A stretch of 21,728 nt of DNA, taken from IMG/VR virus record IMGVR_UViG_3300047471_000919, positions 1 to 21,728 of that record. The stretch is one strand, 5' to 3'. A program made the translations under genes and the position numbers. This stretch comes from a virus. The notes under the pieces were generated by a model. That model worked only from the letters and a program-made list of their open reading frames with translations, ran no database searches and had not been told where the DNA came from. Shown here in pieces: positions 4,843-11,654 of this stretch (positions are counted from its first letter, which is position 1; each line of letters opens with the position of its first letter).

Positions 4843-5522
4843 AGAAGCAACCGGAGTCACGTATTGGGTGGCACTTCCTTCCGGAGGATCGCCGCGTCCC
4901 GCGCCTCGGCACTATCGTGGAGCTCGGCACGAAGGAGGTCCACGAAGGGGAACTGAGGCCCTGCTATTCTGGCCTCCACTTTTCGCCGCGCGTGATCGAT
5001 GCGCTTCGCTATGCGCCCGGGCCGGTGCTTCGGGAGGTCCGCGTCTCCGGCGCGATCGTCATGGATACCGACAAGGGCGTGGCAGCGGCGCGGGAGACGC
5101 TGTGGATCGATGATGTGACTCCGCTACTTCGCGCCTTCGCGCGCTGGTGCGCTTGGACGGTCCGCGATAAATGGAGTCCTCCACCGATCGTCCTGAAGTA
5201 CCTCCGCGAAGGCCTGGAGATCGATCGGGCCGCCGCGGGGGACGCCGCGAGGGCCGCCGCGTGGGACGCGAGGGACGCCGCGAGGGACGCCGCATGGGCC
5301 GCCGCGTGGGCCGCCGCGTGGGACGCGAGGGACGCCGCGAGGGCCGCCGCGTGGGCCGCCGCGGAGGCAGCCGCGTGGGCCGCCGCGGGGGACGCCGCGA
5401 GGGACGCCCAATCCACACACCTCGATCGCATGGTCGCCGAATTCCAGTCGGAGCGCGAACGTTCCAATCCTACCAGGCAGAGAAAGCCTCGTCCGCGATG
5501 GTCAGACCAGGAGGACCGATGA
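4839..5522 (+). CDS. DUF7666-like phage protein with Ala-rich helical repeat domain
   Basis: Starting at GTG 4839 (GTGA overlap), this protein has 227 residues. Residues 8-110 resemble a domain frequent in phages and bacteria (GWHFLP ... ELRPCYSGLHFSPRVIDALRYAPGPVLREVRVSG ... TLWIDDVTPLLRAFARWCA), which I associate with DUF7666; that name is from memory. Residues 131-190 are almost only Ala with Trp, Arg, Asp or Glu about every fourth residue (AAW, DAAR units), a long helix encoded by 12-base repeats. A charged tail follows. Its function is unknown. The repeat number may vary between related phages by slippage. Confidence 0.78.
   Translation: MKKQPESRIGWHFLPEDRRVPRLGTIVELGTKEVHEGELRPCYSGLHFSPRVIDALRYAPGPVLREVRVSGAIVMDTDKGVAAARETLWIDDVTPLLRAFARWCAWTVRDKWSPPPIVLKYLREGLEIDRAAAGDAARAAAWDARDAARDAAWAAAWAAAWDARDAARAAAWAAAEAAAWAAAGDAARDAQSTHLDRMVAEFQSERERSNPTRQRKPRPRWSDQEDR
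5229..5408 (+). repeat. 12-base coding repeats (Ala-rich helix)
   Basis: Degenerate repeats of GCCGCCGCGTGG and GACGCCGCGAGG type follow one another in frame, encoding AAAW and DAAR-like four-residue units inside the protein at 4839-5522. The period is 12 bases and the reading frame is kept, unlike the non-coding 5-base tracts at 801-945 and 1559-1683. Such tracts are prone to expansion and contraction. Confidence 0.8.
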
Positions 5523-5845
5523 GCCACCAGGACGGCCGCTGCGATGAATGTACCTCCAGGAACCCGCAGTTCGCGTTCCACGGCGTCATCGGCAAGGTCA
5601 CGCTCATGCTGTGCCGTCGGTGCGCCGGTGTCGCGGCTCAAATGCTCCTCAGATACATCCGTGGCCATGACAAGGAGCACGCCCCCAAGCGTCCGCCTCC
5701 AGCCAACCCGGCCTTCCCGAGACGTGACTCGTTCCACCAGGCCCGTTGCCGGGAGTGCGAGATCAAGTTGGTGAATTGGAACATGGGGGATTCGCCATAC
5801 TGCGTTCCGTGTCTCGCGAGGAAGGCGACGGAGGCATCCCTGTGA
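5519..5845 (+). CDS. Four-CxxC small protein (two zinc ribbons)
   Basis: The 108-residue protein has four Cys pairs: CDEC (8-11), CRRC (32-35), CREC (77-80) and CVPC (95-98), consistent with two separate zinc ribbons joined by a Pro-rich linker (about residues 55-70). The ATG at 5519 overlaps the upstream stop and follows AGGAGG (5509-5514). An ATG at 5498 in the same frame is possible. It is the last gene before the long non-coding stretch, and a 10-bp RNA helix starts 3 bases after its stop. The function is not recognised. Confidence 0.75.
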   Translation: MSHQDGRCDECTSRNPQFAFHGVIGKVTLMLCRRCAGVAAQMLLRYIRGHDKEHAPKRPPPANPAFPRRDSFHQARCRECEIKLVNWNMGDSPYCVPCLARKATEASL

Positions 5846-5847
5846 GC

Positions 5848-6281
5848 CAAGGGGCTCCAGCTCACCGGTTTCCCGTGTCTTCGCCAGAGCCCCTTGACGC
5901 GCTGAGACCACAAGTATTACCCTGCGGTCATGTCTGTGGCGGAATCAGGCTACATCACCCACCCGCAGGAAAGCAACCTCCGTCTCGGCATCCCAGCATT
6001 CGGCGACACCAGTCCCTGGGTCACAGTAGGACCGGGCTCCCTTCCCGCTCGACACCATGGCAGGCCGCATCCGTTCGCTTCCACGCTCTCCTGCTCCGTA
6101 TCGACAGGTCGGGAACATGCTTCGCTCAGTACCCTGGTAAGACACCGGATGGGCCTGACACAGCTCATGTCCCTGGAAACCGGACGCCCTTAAAAGCGAC
6201 AGCAGGGACCACAGGGGAAAGGCTTAAGAGGGACATGGCCGTGAGCCCCATCCGGCCTGTAACTAAGTGTCATGGTCTACC
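5848..6281 (+). ncRNA. Candidate large structured non-coding RNA region
   Basis: No frame here gives a convincing protein, but several long perfect helices can be drawn: 5848-5857 with 5887-5896 (10 bp), 5921-5927 with 5963-5969, 5992-5996 with 6016-6020, and 6060-6064 with 6090-6094. A nested set follows: 6136-6143 with 6275-6281 (one bulge), 6145-6153 with 6247-6255 (9 bp, CCGGATGGG/CCCATCCGG) and 6166-6174 with 6229-6237 (9 bp, CATGTCCCT/AGGGACATG). The size, near 430-600 bases with the next domain, is in the range of large phage RNAs such as ROOL or GOLLD. I cannot identify either from sequence alone. A weak promoter-like pair (TTGACG 5894-5899, TATTAC 5915-5920, 15-base spacing) is present. 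Confidence 0.55.
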
Positions 6282-6322
6282 CAAGGCGATATGCACACGA
6301 TTTCCACGGGAGCATTGAGGAG

Positions 6323-6448
6323 GATCCTTTTGAGATGGTTGGCGGTGGTCCGGGGAACCTGCCACGCAGGGATAGGACTGGCGCTCCGTGTAACCCGGAG
6401 GCCCCGGCTGCCCAAGCCAAGCAGCCCGCCAACCTTCTGAGGAGGATC
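6323..6448 (+). ncRNA. Structured RNA domain B, paralogue of domain A at 2131-2275
   Basis: Bases 6323-6345 pair with 6426-6448 in a helix broken only by a G.G mismatch (6332/6439) and a U.U mismatch (6336/6435). The G.G mismatch and the flanking sequences TTGAGATGGTTGG and TCTGAGGAGG are shared with domain A. Three pairs differ in a compensatory way: C-G 2131/2275 against U-A 6325/6446, C-G 2150/2256 against G-C 6344/6427, and C-G 2151/2255 against G-C 6345/6426. Inner hairpins lie at 6358-6370 (CCTGC/GCAGG), 6384-6400 (CTCCG/CGGAG) and 6406-6426 (GGCTGC/GCAGCC). Unlike in domain A, the GGAGG in its 3' strand is about 30 bases from the next start codon. GAGGAGGATC also occurs just before the domain (6317-6326), forming direct repeats. 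Confidence 0.7.
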
Positions 6449-6474
6449 GAGAACAGGCCCATTCCAGGACAATC

Positions 6475-6624
6475 ATGAAGGCCATCGAATCGCAGGGACA
6501 GGAGTTCCCAGTGCAGTGTTACAACTGTGACCATAAGTACAAAGCAGCGGTGCAGGCCAGTCTTGCGCCCACTTGTCCGAAGTGCGGGAAGATAGGGGCG
6601 ATGCCACAGGAGGTGGAGAAGTGA
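6475..6624 (+). CDS. Small zinc-ribbon protein
   Basis: The 49-residue protein has the classic two-knuckle ribbon CYNC (15-18) and CPKC (34-37), 15 residues apart, with a short acidic tail. The start at ATG 6475 has AGGA (6466-6469) close upstream. It is the first gene after RNA domain B. Its stop overlaps the GTG of the next gene. The fold is well supported; the partner and role are unknown. Confidence 0.75.
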   Translation: MKAIESQGQEFPVQCYNCDHKYKAAVQASLAPTCPKCGKIGAMPQEVEK

Positions 6625-6791
6625 CCCGCTGGCCTGATGTCCAATGGACGGAGACGCATCGTGTTGGATGTAACTGTGGACTGTGCAATAACACAGGATG
6701 CACGGCGACAATTAAGATACGTTCTTATTCTCTAGATGGTTATCTGTCACTCCTTCGTTTCGCGACTCAGCCAAGGAAGGCGGAGAAGTGA
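6621..6791 (+). CDS. Small Cys-rich protein
   Basis: Fifty-six residues from GTG 6621, which overlaps the upstream stop (GTGA) and follows AGGAGG (6608-6613). Four clustered Cys (17, 19, 22, 27: CNCGLCNNTGC) could hold one metal ion. The rest is short and basic. The function is unknown. It belongs to the run of Cys-rich small proteins in this region. Confidence 0.65.
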   Translation: MTRWPDVQWTETHRVGCNCGLCNNTGCTATIKIRSYSLDGYLSLLRFATQPRKAEK

Positions 6792-7012
6792 GCGCGCCGT
6801 GGTGGGAGGACATGGGGCAGATCGAAGCGTTTCTCAGGCAGCACGATTTCTCTATCGATTTGCACCGGAAGCACCTTGTGCGAATAGTCGCCCGCACGGC
6901 CGTAGAGACGCATGGGCACGCTCGTGGCTGCGTGTGCCATCTAGAATGTAAACATCCGGCGGGTCAGGCGTGTGGTGATCGTGATCCCCGCTGCCTCTCT
7001 GATGCCAAGTGA
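6788..7012 (+). CDS. Small His/Cys-rich protein
   Basis: Seventy-four residues from GTG 6788 (GTGA overlap). The N-terminal half is a helix (DMGQIEAFLRQHDFSIDL). The C-terminal half has Cys 48, 50, 54, 62 and 69 with several His (GHARGCVCHLECKH), a likely metal site. Its stop overlaps the next GTG. The function is unknown. Confidence 0.65.
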   Translation: MSAPWWEDMGQIEAFLRQHDFSIDLHRKHLVRIVARTAVETHGHARGCVCHLECKHPAGQACGDRDPRCLSDAK

Positions 7013-7317
7013 ACGCCCCCGAGAAGCCTGAGAAAGAGTCCCCGTTGGAGAGGGCGAGGCGGCATTTGGTAGAGAAGATGAATGACGAGGTTCACGCTCA
7101 GGTGCGATGGTATCTAGATAAGGCTGATGCTAACTCTGAGTATTGGCCCCACGTTGAATATGCTCAGTCGCTCGTGAAAGCCTCCATCGACCGGCTCGTG
7201 GAGGTGGCAATCCTAACGGAACGCCTTGTGTGCCACCTCGATAGGTGTTCTGACTGTTTAATCGACAATCCGTGTGCCGGCAGAAAGCGCCTTCTGGCCG
7301 AGATGGAGCGCAAGTGA
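7009..7317 (+). CDS. Small helical protein with C-terminal CxxC cluster
   Basis: The 102-residue product begins at GTG 7009 (GTGA overlap). Residues 10-74 are predicted helical and charged. The C-terminus has CHLDRCSDCLIDNPC (75-89), a C-x4-C-x2-C-x5-C cluster that could bind zinc. The stop overlaps the GTG of the methyltransferase-like gene. No family was recognised. Confidence 0.68.
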   Translation: MNAPEKPEKESPLERARRHLVEKMNDEVHAQVRWYLDKADANSEYWPHVEYAQSLVKASIDRLVEVAILTERLVCHLDRCSDCLIDNPCAGRKRLLAEMERK

Positions 7318-7829
7318 AGTCCGCGCTTTGGCTTTGCGGTCCTCCACGTCGAGATGGACGACGCCAGGGATTCCCCTCTCGATTCTGGCTCTATTTCAAG
7401 CGGGAGTTTGCATCCAATGGGGAGCGCGGGATTCATCTTTTCGGAGGGAGCGCCCCGGACTGGCCGAGAGTGGATAGCGATCCCGAGAGCGGTGCGGAGT
7501 TTGTGCAGGATGCTTTCGCAGCTCCACCGGAATCTCAGCGTGCGTGCTACGACGTAGCGCTTGCCGATCCGCCGTATACCAAAAAGTTCTCCGGGGATTG
7601 GGGCGTCGAGCAGCCTAGCCCCAAGGCCATCCTTGAAGCAGCCCGTCTATGGGTGAAACCTGGAGGGGTGATCGCGCTCCTGCACATTCTTGTACCGGCT
7701 CGTCCGAAATGGTCCGAGAGGGCGGCGATCATTGGAGTCCTGAGCGGCCCGCACAATGTTATCCGTTGCTTAAGCGTTTATCGAGTGGCCGAGATGGAGC
7801 GAAAGGAGAAGCATGAAGCTGCCGAATAA
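7314..7829 (+). CDS. DNA methyltransferase-like phage protein (DPPY motif)
   Basis: The 171-residue protein has HLFGGSAP (41-48), resembling an AdoMet-binding loop, and ADPPYTKKF (84-92), the DPPY catalytic motif of N6-adenine/N4-cytosine methyltransferases. A helix, the strand VKPGGVIALLHIL (115-127) and a C-terminal strand (VIRCLSVYRV) follow. The motif order fits a compact beta-class-like enzyme without an obvious target-recognition domain. Similar short proteins are common in phages and may guard phage DNA from host restriction. The start GTG 7314 overlaps the upstream stop. Enzyme class is likely; activity and target site are not shown. Confidence 0.75.
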   Translation: MKSALWLCGPPRRDGRRQGFPSRFWLYFKREFASNGERGIHLFGGSAPDWPRVDSDPESGAEFVQDAFAAPPESQRACYDVALADPPYTKKFSGDWGVEQPSPKAILEAARLWVKPGGVIALLHILVPARPKWSERAAIIGVLSGPHNVIRCLSVYRVAEMERKEKHEAAE

Positions 7830-8007
7830 GTTATTTGTGGCAATCGAGGGAAGTCCCGGCGAACAGTATTTGGTCGCCTATGAGTCTGCCGAGGAGATGG
7901 AGGAAGGAGAGAACGAAGGCCGTGGGGCCATATATCATCTAGCGCACCACATCTCGGTGAAGAAAACCGTCACGGTCTCATTCCCCAGAAAGAAGCATGG
8001 CGAGTGA
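7813..8007 (+). CDS. Small acidic-basic hypothetical protein
   Basis: Sixty-four residues starting at ATG 7813 inside the end of the methyltransferase-like gene (17-base overlap), with AAAGGAG just upstream. It is strand-rich at both ends (KLFVAIEG, QYLVAYES, KKTVTVSFP) with an acidic middle (EEMEEGENEG). There are no Cys pairs and no membrane segment. The function is unknown. Confidence 0.62.
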   Translation: MKLPNKLFVAIEGSPGEQYLVAYESAEEMEEGENEGRGAIYHLAHHISVKKTVTVSFPRKKHGE

Positions 8008-8140
8008 GAAAGATAAAGTCATGCCGAAGGTGTGTGGGAGGTGCGGGGAGCCCGATAATCATGGCGCCTGTTACCCCGTGCGTGCACTAGCCTTGTGTGA
8101 ATTGGCCGAGTTGTACCTACGGTCGGTGCGAAATGACTGA
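7997..8140 (+). CDS. Very small CxxC protein
   Basis: Forty-seven residues from ATG 7997: CGRC at 13-16, then His22, Cys25 and Cys34, a possible zinc site. It overlaps the preceding gene by 11 bases and the following gene by 8 bases in other frames. The ribosome binding site is poor (AGAAAGAAG), so translation may depend on coupling. The function is unknown. Confidence 0.5.
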   Translation: MASEKDKVMPKVCGRCGEPDNHGACYPVRALALCELAELYLRSVRND

Positions 8141-8330
8141 ACCTCTCGACCCGGATGTTCGTATGAGCCCGCTCTTGTGCGAGACCTGTGGTTCTAATTA
8201 TGGCGAGACGCCAGAGAACGATTTCGTTACCGCGATGATCCGTGCGCGAGCGCATGGGAAGGTGTGCTCGAAGGCGGATCGCAGAATCTTCGTCATCGGC
8301 AGACTTGGGCTCTTCTGGAGACGCTCATGA
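8133..8330 (+). CDS. Small protein with CxxC...HxxxC
   Basis: Sixty-five residues from ATG 8133. CETC (16-19) and HGKVC (41-45) give a C2HC pattern suited to one zinc ion, followed by a basic hydrophobic tail. Its start lies 8 bases inside the previous gene and its stop overlaps the next ATG (ATGA). The function is unknown; it is similar in style to its neighbours. Confidence 0.58.
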   Translation: MTEPLDPDVRMSPLLCETCGSNYGETPENDFVTAMIRARAHGKVCSKADRRIFVIGRLGLFWRRS

Positions 8331-9145
8331 TCGATCTCGACCCGGATGTGGTGGAGATTCTCCGGCTCACAAACTGTTCGCATGATGGTGCTTGCAAATG
8401 TCGCCTCTGCCAAATAGTCGCGCTCGTCGAGAAGGTGGTCAAGGAACGTCACATCATCGCAGGCCAATGGGAGCATGCGGTCAAGGCGTGTGACTTGCTG
8501 AAAGAGGAACGCGATGCCGCCCTCTCCGCCCGTAACGCCCTCGCCAAGCAAGCCAATGAGATGGAGGAACGGGCGGAGAGGAATGCGGCGCTGCATGCGG
8601 AGGTCATGAGAGAACGCGACGCCCTCCTGAAGCCGCACAACTCTGACGGGACGATCACCTGTCCGGAGTGCGGCAAGTCGATGGGCGGGGATGGGCTTGT
8701 GGAGGCGCTGAGGGGGGCCATTGAGGAACGCGATCAACTCTATGCTGCTAACGATGAAACAAATGTTACTGTGATGCGAATGCAGGCGGACCTCGACGCA
8801 GCCCTCGCGGCGCAGAAGGATCTCCAACAAGCACTCGATCATCTAACTGAGGATCGAGACGCGGCCGTAAAAGACATGCTCGCTACTGAGGCGGCGCAGA
8901 AGGACGCGGATCGCGAGCGCGGCCTTCTTCGCGACAAGTGGAATCAGATGGAGGCGTATGGGTTCGACTCGCCGTCGAAGGTGTTCGCGCGACTGGAGTT
9001 GGTAGAGAAGGCGCAGAAGGAGGCGGAGGAGAGGCTGAAGTGGCACCATGATCCGGAAACCCGTGCTGCTGGTTATTGTGAAGCATGCGCTAACGCCATT
9101 AACAATAGTGACTATCTCCGCACCCGCACCGAGACGAAGGCGTGA
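8327..9145 (+). CDS. Long coiled-coil protein with three Cys clusters
   Basis: Starting at ATG 8327 (ATGA overlap), the protein has 272 residues. Segments 31-104 and 124-240 are long heptad-patterned helices rich in Glu, Lys, Arg and Ala (ERDAALSARNALAKQANEME). Three Cys clusters frame them: CSHDGACKCRLC (17-28), CPEC (112-115) and CEAC (251-254), giving zinc knobs at both ends and in the middle of a rod. It may be a structural or scaffold-like protein, or a DNA-metabolism accessory such as the coiled coils of SMC/Rad50-type proteins, but no ATPase domain is present. The role is unknown. Confidence 0.75.
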   Translation: MIDLDPDVVEILRLTNCSHDGACKCRLCQIVALVEKVVKERHIIAGQWEHAVKACDLLKEERDAALSARNALAKQANEMEERAERNAALHAEVMRERDALLKPHNSDGTITCPECGKSMGGDGLVEALRGAIEERDQLYAANDETNVTVMRMQADLDAALAAQKDLQQALDHLTEDRDAAVKDMLATEAAQKDADRERGLLRDKWNQMEAYGFDSPSKVFARLELVEKAQKEAEERLKWHHDPETRAAGYCEACANAINNSDYLRTRTETKA

Positions 9146-9300
9146 GTAAGCCGCATGAATGGGTTGTTTGTAAACTCATATGTCAAATTCCCGTTATCGG
9201 TAGCATGATACGAATTTGGCAATGCGACGTGTGTAAAGCATGTATTTGTACTAATGAAGATTACCCTGCATGTACGGGCGATAAGATAGGGAAGCCATGA
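9142..9300 (+). CDS. Very small Cys-rich protein
   Basis: Fifty-two residues from GTG 9142 (GTGA overlap), with seven Cys (10, 14, 28, 31, 34, 36, 44), including CDVCKACIC. This is enough for one or two metal sites or disulphides. The middle (IPVIGSMIRIW) is hydrophobic. Its base composition is AT-richer than its neighbours'. Its stop overlaps the next ATG. The function is unknown. Confidence 0.6.
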   Translation: MSKPHEWVVCKLICQIPVIGSMIRIWQCDVCKACICTNEDYPACTGDKIGKP

Positions 9301-9506
9301 TCAAACCCAAGCGGCGGAAGGCGAGGGAGTGGGCGCTGCATCGGACCGGATTGGATGGAAAAGGAAGCCTTGGGATCTGCCTATCTGGCCATATTGAGTA
9401 TTGCCTATGCTGGTATTCCCTGTCGAATGCCATGCGGATCCGTCCAATCATTAAAGTCCGCGAAATCCTGAAGCCGCGCGAGAGTCGCAAGAGGGGGGAG
9501 AAGTGA
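9297..9506 (+). CDS. Small basic hypothetical protein
   Basis: Sixty-nine residues from ATG 9297 (ATGA overlap), with strongly basic ends (MIKPKRRKAREW, KPRESRKRGEK) and a central neutral stretch (LGICLSGHIEYCLCWYSL) with three Cys. It may bind nucleic acid. The stop overlaps the GTG of the nuclease-like gene. No family was recognised. Confidence 0.58.
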   Translation: MIKPKRRKAREWALHRTGLDGKGSLGICLSGHIEYCLCWYSLSNAMRIRPIIKVREILKPRESRKRGEK

Positions 9507-9835
9507 GCGGCATTTCCCCCAATGCCCGCAGCCTCGCCCAACTCCGCGCAGAGGGCTGGACGGCGCAGATAGTGGAGCACACCGTTCCGCATACCTTCAT
9601 CAAGCGCGACCTGTTCCACTGCATAGACATCGTGGCGGTCAAGGCAGGAGAGGGCGTGTTAGGGATTCAGGCGACCACTGGACCGAATGCCGCCGCCCGA
9701 GTGCAGAAGATCCAGGAGAGCATTCAGGCTCAGGTCTGGCTACAGTCCCCGGCGCGCCTGGAGGTATGGGCCTGGTCGAAGCGAGGGATGCGCGGTGAAC
9801 GGAAGATGTGGGAAGTCCGGAGGATCAAACTGTGA
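9503..9835 (+). CDS. PD-(D/E)XK-like phage protein, possibly nuclease-related
   Basis: The 110-residue protein starts at GTG 9503. The arrangement of a helix (ARSLAQLRAEGW), then FHCIDIVAVKAGEGVLGIQATTG, then a basic segment (RVQKIQESIQAQ) and a strand-rich end (LEVWAWSKRG, MWEVRRIKL) resembles small restriction-fold proteins of phages. The Asp in CIDIVAV and the Gln in GIQATT sit where the PD and ExK motifs would be. The usual Lys is replaced by Thr, so activity is uncertain. Resolvase-like and inactive-fold roles are both possible. Confidence 0.62.
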   Translation: MSGISPNARSLAQLRAEGWTAQIVEHTVPHTFIKRDLFHCIDIVAVKAGEGVLGIQATTGPNAAARVQKIQESIQAQVWLQSPARLEVWAWSKRGMRGERKMWEVRRIKL

Positions 9836-10908
9836 GTGAATGGAAAGTCCCTCTCATGCGGCACACGTTCATGCAGGATGCCGATACCAGGAAGGCGCTG
9901 GCGGATTTCGTGCTGCATGCGGAGCGCCTGTCCATGGGCGACAAGGTGGCCGAGTTCGAGGAAGCCTTTGCCAAGTGGCAGGGCCGGCGATTCGCGGTCA
10001 TGGTCAATTCCGGCAGCTCGGCGAATCTGGCGTTGATTCAGTCCTTGCTCAATCTGGGGAGGCTGAAGCGTGGCGACAAGGTCGCGGTGTCGGGGGTGAC
10101 ATGGGCGACAAATGTCATGCCTCTTGGGCAACTTGGATTAAGACCGATCGCCGAAGACGTGCTTCCGGAGGATCTCAGCCATTTATCTAGATTTGGCAAG
10201 TTGGAATTGGATGCATGGTTCATGACCAACCTCTTAGGCTGGGCTGTATTGCGCACGAAGGCCCCTTTGTTGGAGGACAACTGCGAATCGCTTGGCACAG
10301 TGGTCCACGGCGGGAAGGCTGGCAATCTAGGCTTGGCTTCAACCTTCTCTTTTTTCGTCGGCCATCACCTCTCCACCATCGAAGGCGGGATGGTCTGCAC
10401 GGATGACCCGGAACTCCACCGCATGCTCGTCATGGTCCGGGCTCATGGCTGGGGCCGTAACCTTCCAGGGGCGCGGCCGCAGGATGCATTCACCTTCTAT
10501 GTTCCCGGCTTCAACATCCGCCCCACGGAGAGCGCTGGCTTTCTCGGGCTGCATCAGCTCCCCATGCTTGACGAGTCCATCGCCCTCCGGGAAGCCATTT
10601 ACGACCGTCTACAGCCGCAGTCGCAACTCATCGTCCGCAAACCTCCATGGATCAAGCGCCTGTCCCCCATGGCCCTGCCGTTCATCTGCGAGCCGGGGAC
10701 ACGGGACGCCACGGTGAAGCGCTTCAACGAGGCCGGTATCGAGACGCGGCCAATCGTGGCCGGGAATATCCAGCGTCAACCGTTCTGGACATGGAAGAAG
10801 ACGCATACGCCAGGGGCTGACCGGATTCATGATGATGGGTTCTACTGCGGGCTGAGGCCTGATATGACCGAGGAAGAGATCGCGATTGTGGAGGGATGCC
10901 TGCGATGA
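9832..10908 (+). CDS. colD: ColD-type GDP-4-keto-6-deoxymannose 3-dehydratase (PLP-fold, His active site)
   Basis: The 358-residue protein is of the DegT/DnrJ/EryC1 fold: NSGSSANLALIQ (59-70), EDNCESLG (148-155) with Asp149 for the PLP ring, and SFFVGHHLSTIEGGM (173-187). In sugar aminotransferases the position seven before EGG's first Gly carries the PLP-binding Lys; here it is His178. That swap is the hallmark of ColD, which removes the 3-hydroxyl of GDP-4-keto-6-deoxymannose using PMP and glutamate on the way to GDP-L-colitose. Genes for the step before (12735) and a plausible step after (14317) are nearby. The GTG start overlaps the upstream stop. An aminotransferase role is unlikely without the Lys. 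Confidence 0.82.
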   Translation: MSEWKVPLMRHTFMQDADTRKALADFVLHAERLSMGDKVAEFEEAFAKWQGRRFAVMVNSGSSANLALIQSLLNLGRLKRGDKVAVSGVTWATNVMPLGQLGLRPIAEDVLPEDLSHLSRFGKLELDAWFMTNLLGWAVLRTKAPLLEDNCESLGTVVHGGKAGNLGLASTFSFFVGHHLSTIEGGMVCTDDPELHRMLVMVRAHGWGRNLPGARPQDAFTFYVPGFNIRPTESAGFLGLHQLPMLDESIALREAIYDRLQPQSQLIVRKPPWIKRLSPMALPFICEPGTRDATVKRFNEAGIETRPIVAGNIQRQPFWTWKKTHTPGADRIHDDGFYCGLRPDMTEEEIAIVEGCLR

Positions 10909-11654
10909 TCTCTTTCGTTCCTGGGTATTATGGCCACCTCGGTAATCAGATGTTCCAGTATGCCGCGACGCGGGCATTAGCGGCTGCTAAGAGATCCGGA
11001 GATGGGACGCGACCGGCAGTAGGATGGCCCGGCGACAAGCGGCCAAATCTATATGACATCTTCCCTAATCTGGAAGGTGACAGAAGGCAGATCCGGACAG
11101 AGATTCATTATGACGAGAAGCATTTCCATTTCGATCCGGAATTCTTTTCGCTTCCGGACGGCATACAACTGGCCGGCTATTTTCAATCATGGAAGTATTT
11201 CTCCGACATATCCGGACAGATCGCCTATGAGTTCTCCCTGCCGACCGATGACTGGAGTAGCGGAACCGTCTCCGTTCATGTACGCCGCGGCGATTACCTT
11301 TCCTTCCCGGACCATCATCCGCCTCTGCCGGTGGATTATTACCGTGAAGCCATGGGCCATTTCCCCGGCGCTGACTTCGTGGTGTTCTCCGATGATCCTG
11401 GGTGGTGCCTTCTGAATCTAAGGCCGCTAGGGAATGTGCAGATTGTGACTGGCGGGAGCGCCGTCGAGGATTTGACACGAATGATCGCATGCTCAGGCGG
11501 TCATATCATCGCCAATAGCTCCTTCTCGTGGTGGGGCGCATGGCTGGATCCCAATCCCCATAAGAAGGTAATCGCCCCGATGAAATGGTTCGGGCCTGCT
11601 AAGGCCGACTGGGATACCAAGGACCTGATTCCTTCGGGATGGGAACGGATATGA
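10905..11654 (+). CDS. GT11 family alpha-1,2-fucosyl/colitosyl-transferase
   Basis: Starting at ATG 10905 (overlap with the dehydratase stop; GAGGGA 8 bases upstream), the protein has 249 residues. It shows the GT11 motifs: GYYGHLGNQMFQYA (7-20), HVRRGDY (125-131, the GDP-sugar-binding HxRRxD motif), FSDDPGW (161-167) and ANSSFSWWGAWL (203-214). GT11 enzymes transfer L-fucose from GDP-fucose to Gal; related transferases occur in colitose-containing O-antigen loci. Given the ColD-type neighbour, the donor may be GDP-L-colitose. Acceptor unknown; it is probably cytoplasmic, working on a lipid-linked or LPS sugar or on a virion protein. Confidence 0.88.
   Translation: MISFVPGYYGHLGNQMFQYAATRALAAAKRSGDGTRPAVGWPGDKRPNLYDIFPNLEGDRRQIRTEIHYDEKHFHFDPEFFSLPDGIQLAGYFQSWKYFSDISGQIAYEFSLPTDDWSSGTVSVHVRRGDYLSFPDHHPPLPVDYYREAMGHFPGADFVVFSDDPGWCLLNLRPLGNVQIVTGGSAVEDLTRMIACSGGHIIANSSFSWWGAWLDPNPHKKVIAPMKWFGPAKADWDTKDLIPSGWERI

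Noticed and set aside
5229-5408. A third copy of the 5-base-period tract
   Set aside because: The period is 12 bases, in frame and coding. The unit does not match GCNNG register on either strand.
5009-5911. 300-residue minus-strand frame opposite the repeat protein
   Set aside because: It is kept open by the Ala-rich 12-base repeats. The plus-strand frame has the conserved domain and overlapping neighbours.
5930-6193. 87-residue frame starting at an ATG in the same region
   Set aside because: No ribosome binding site and unlikely composition. Both arms of several RNA helices fall inside it.
5746-6318. 190-residue frame across the non-coding region
   Set aside because: It overlaps the Cys-pair protein in a different frame, has no ribosome binding site or recognisable domain, and covers regions with long base-paired helices.
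5846-6474. tRNA gene
   Set aside because: No GGTTCRANNCC-type T-loop or cloverleaf spacing was found there or elsewhere in the window.
9832-10908. Ordinary DegT sugar aminotransferase
   Set aside because: The PLP-binding Lys is replaced by His in GHHLSTIEGG, which fits a 3-dehydratase and not an aminotransferase.
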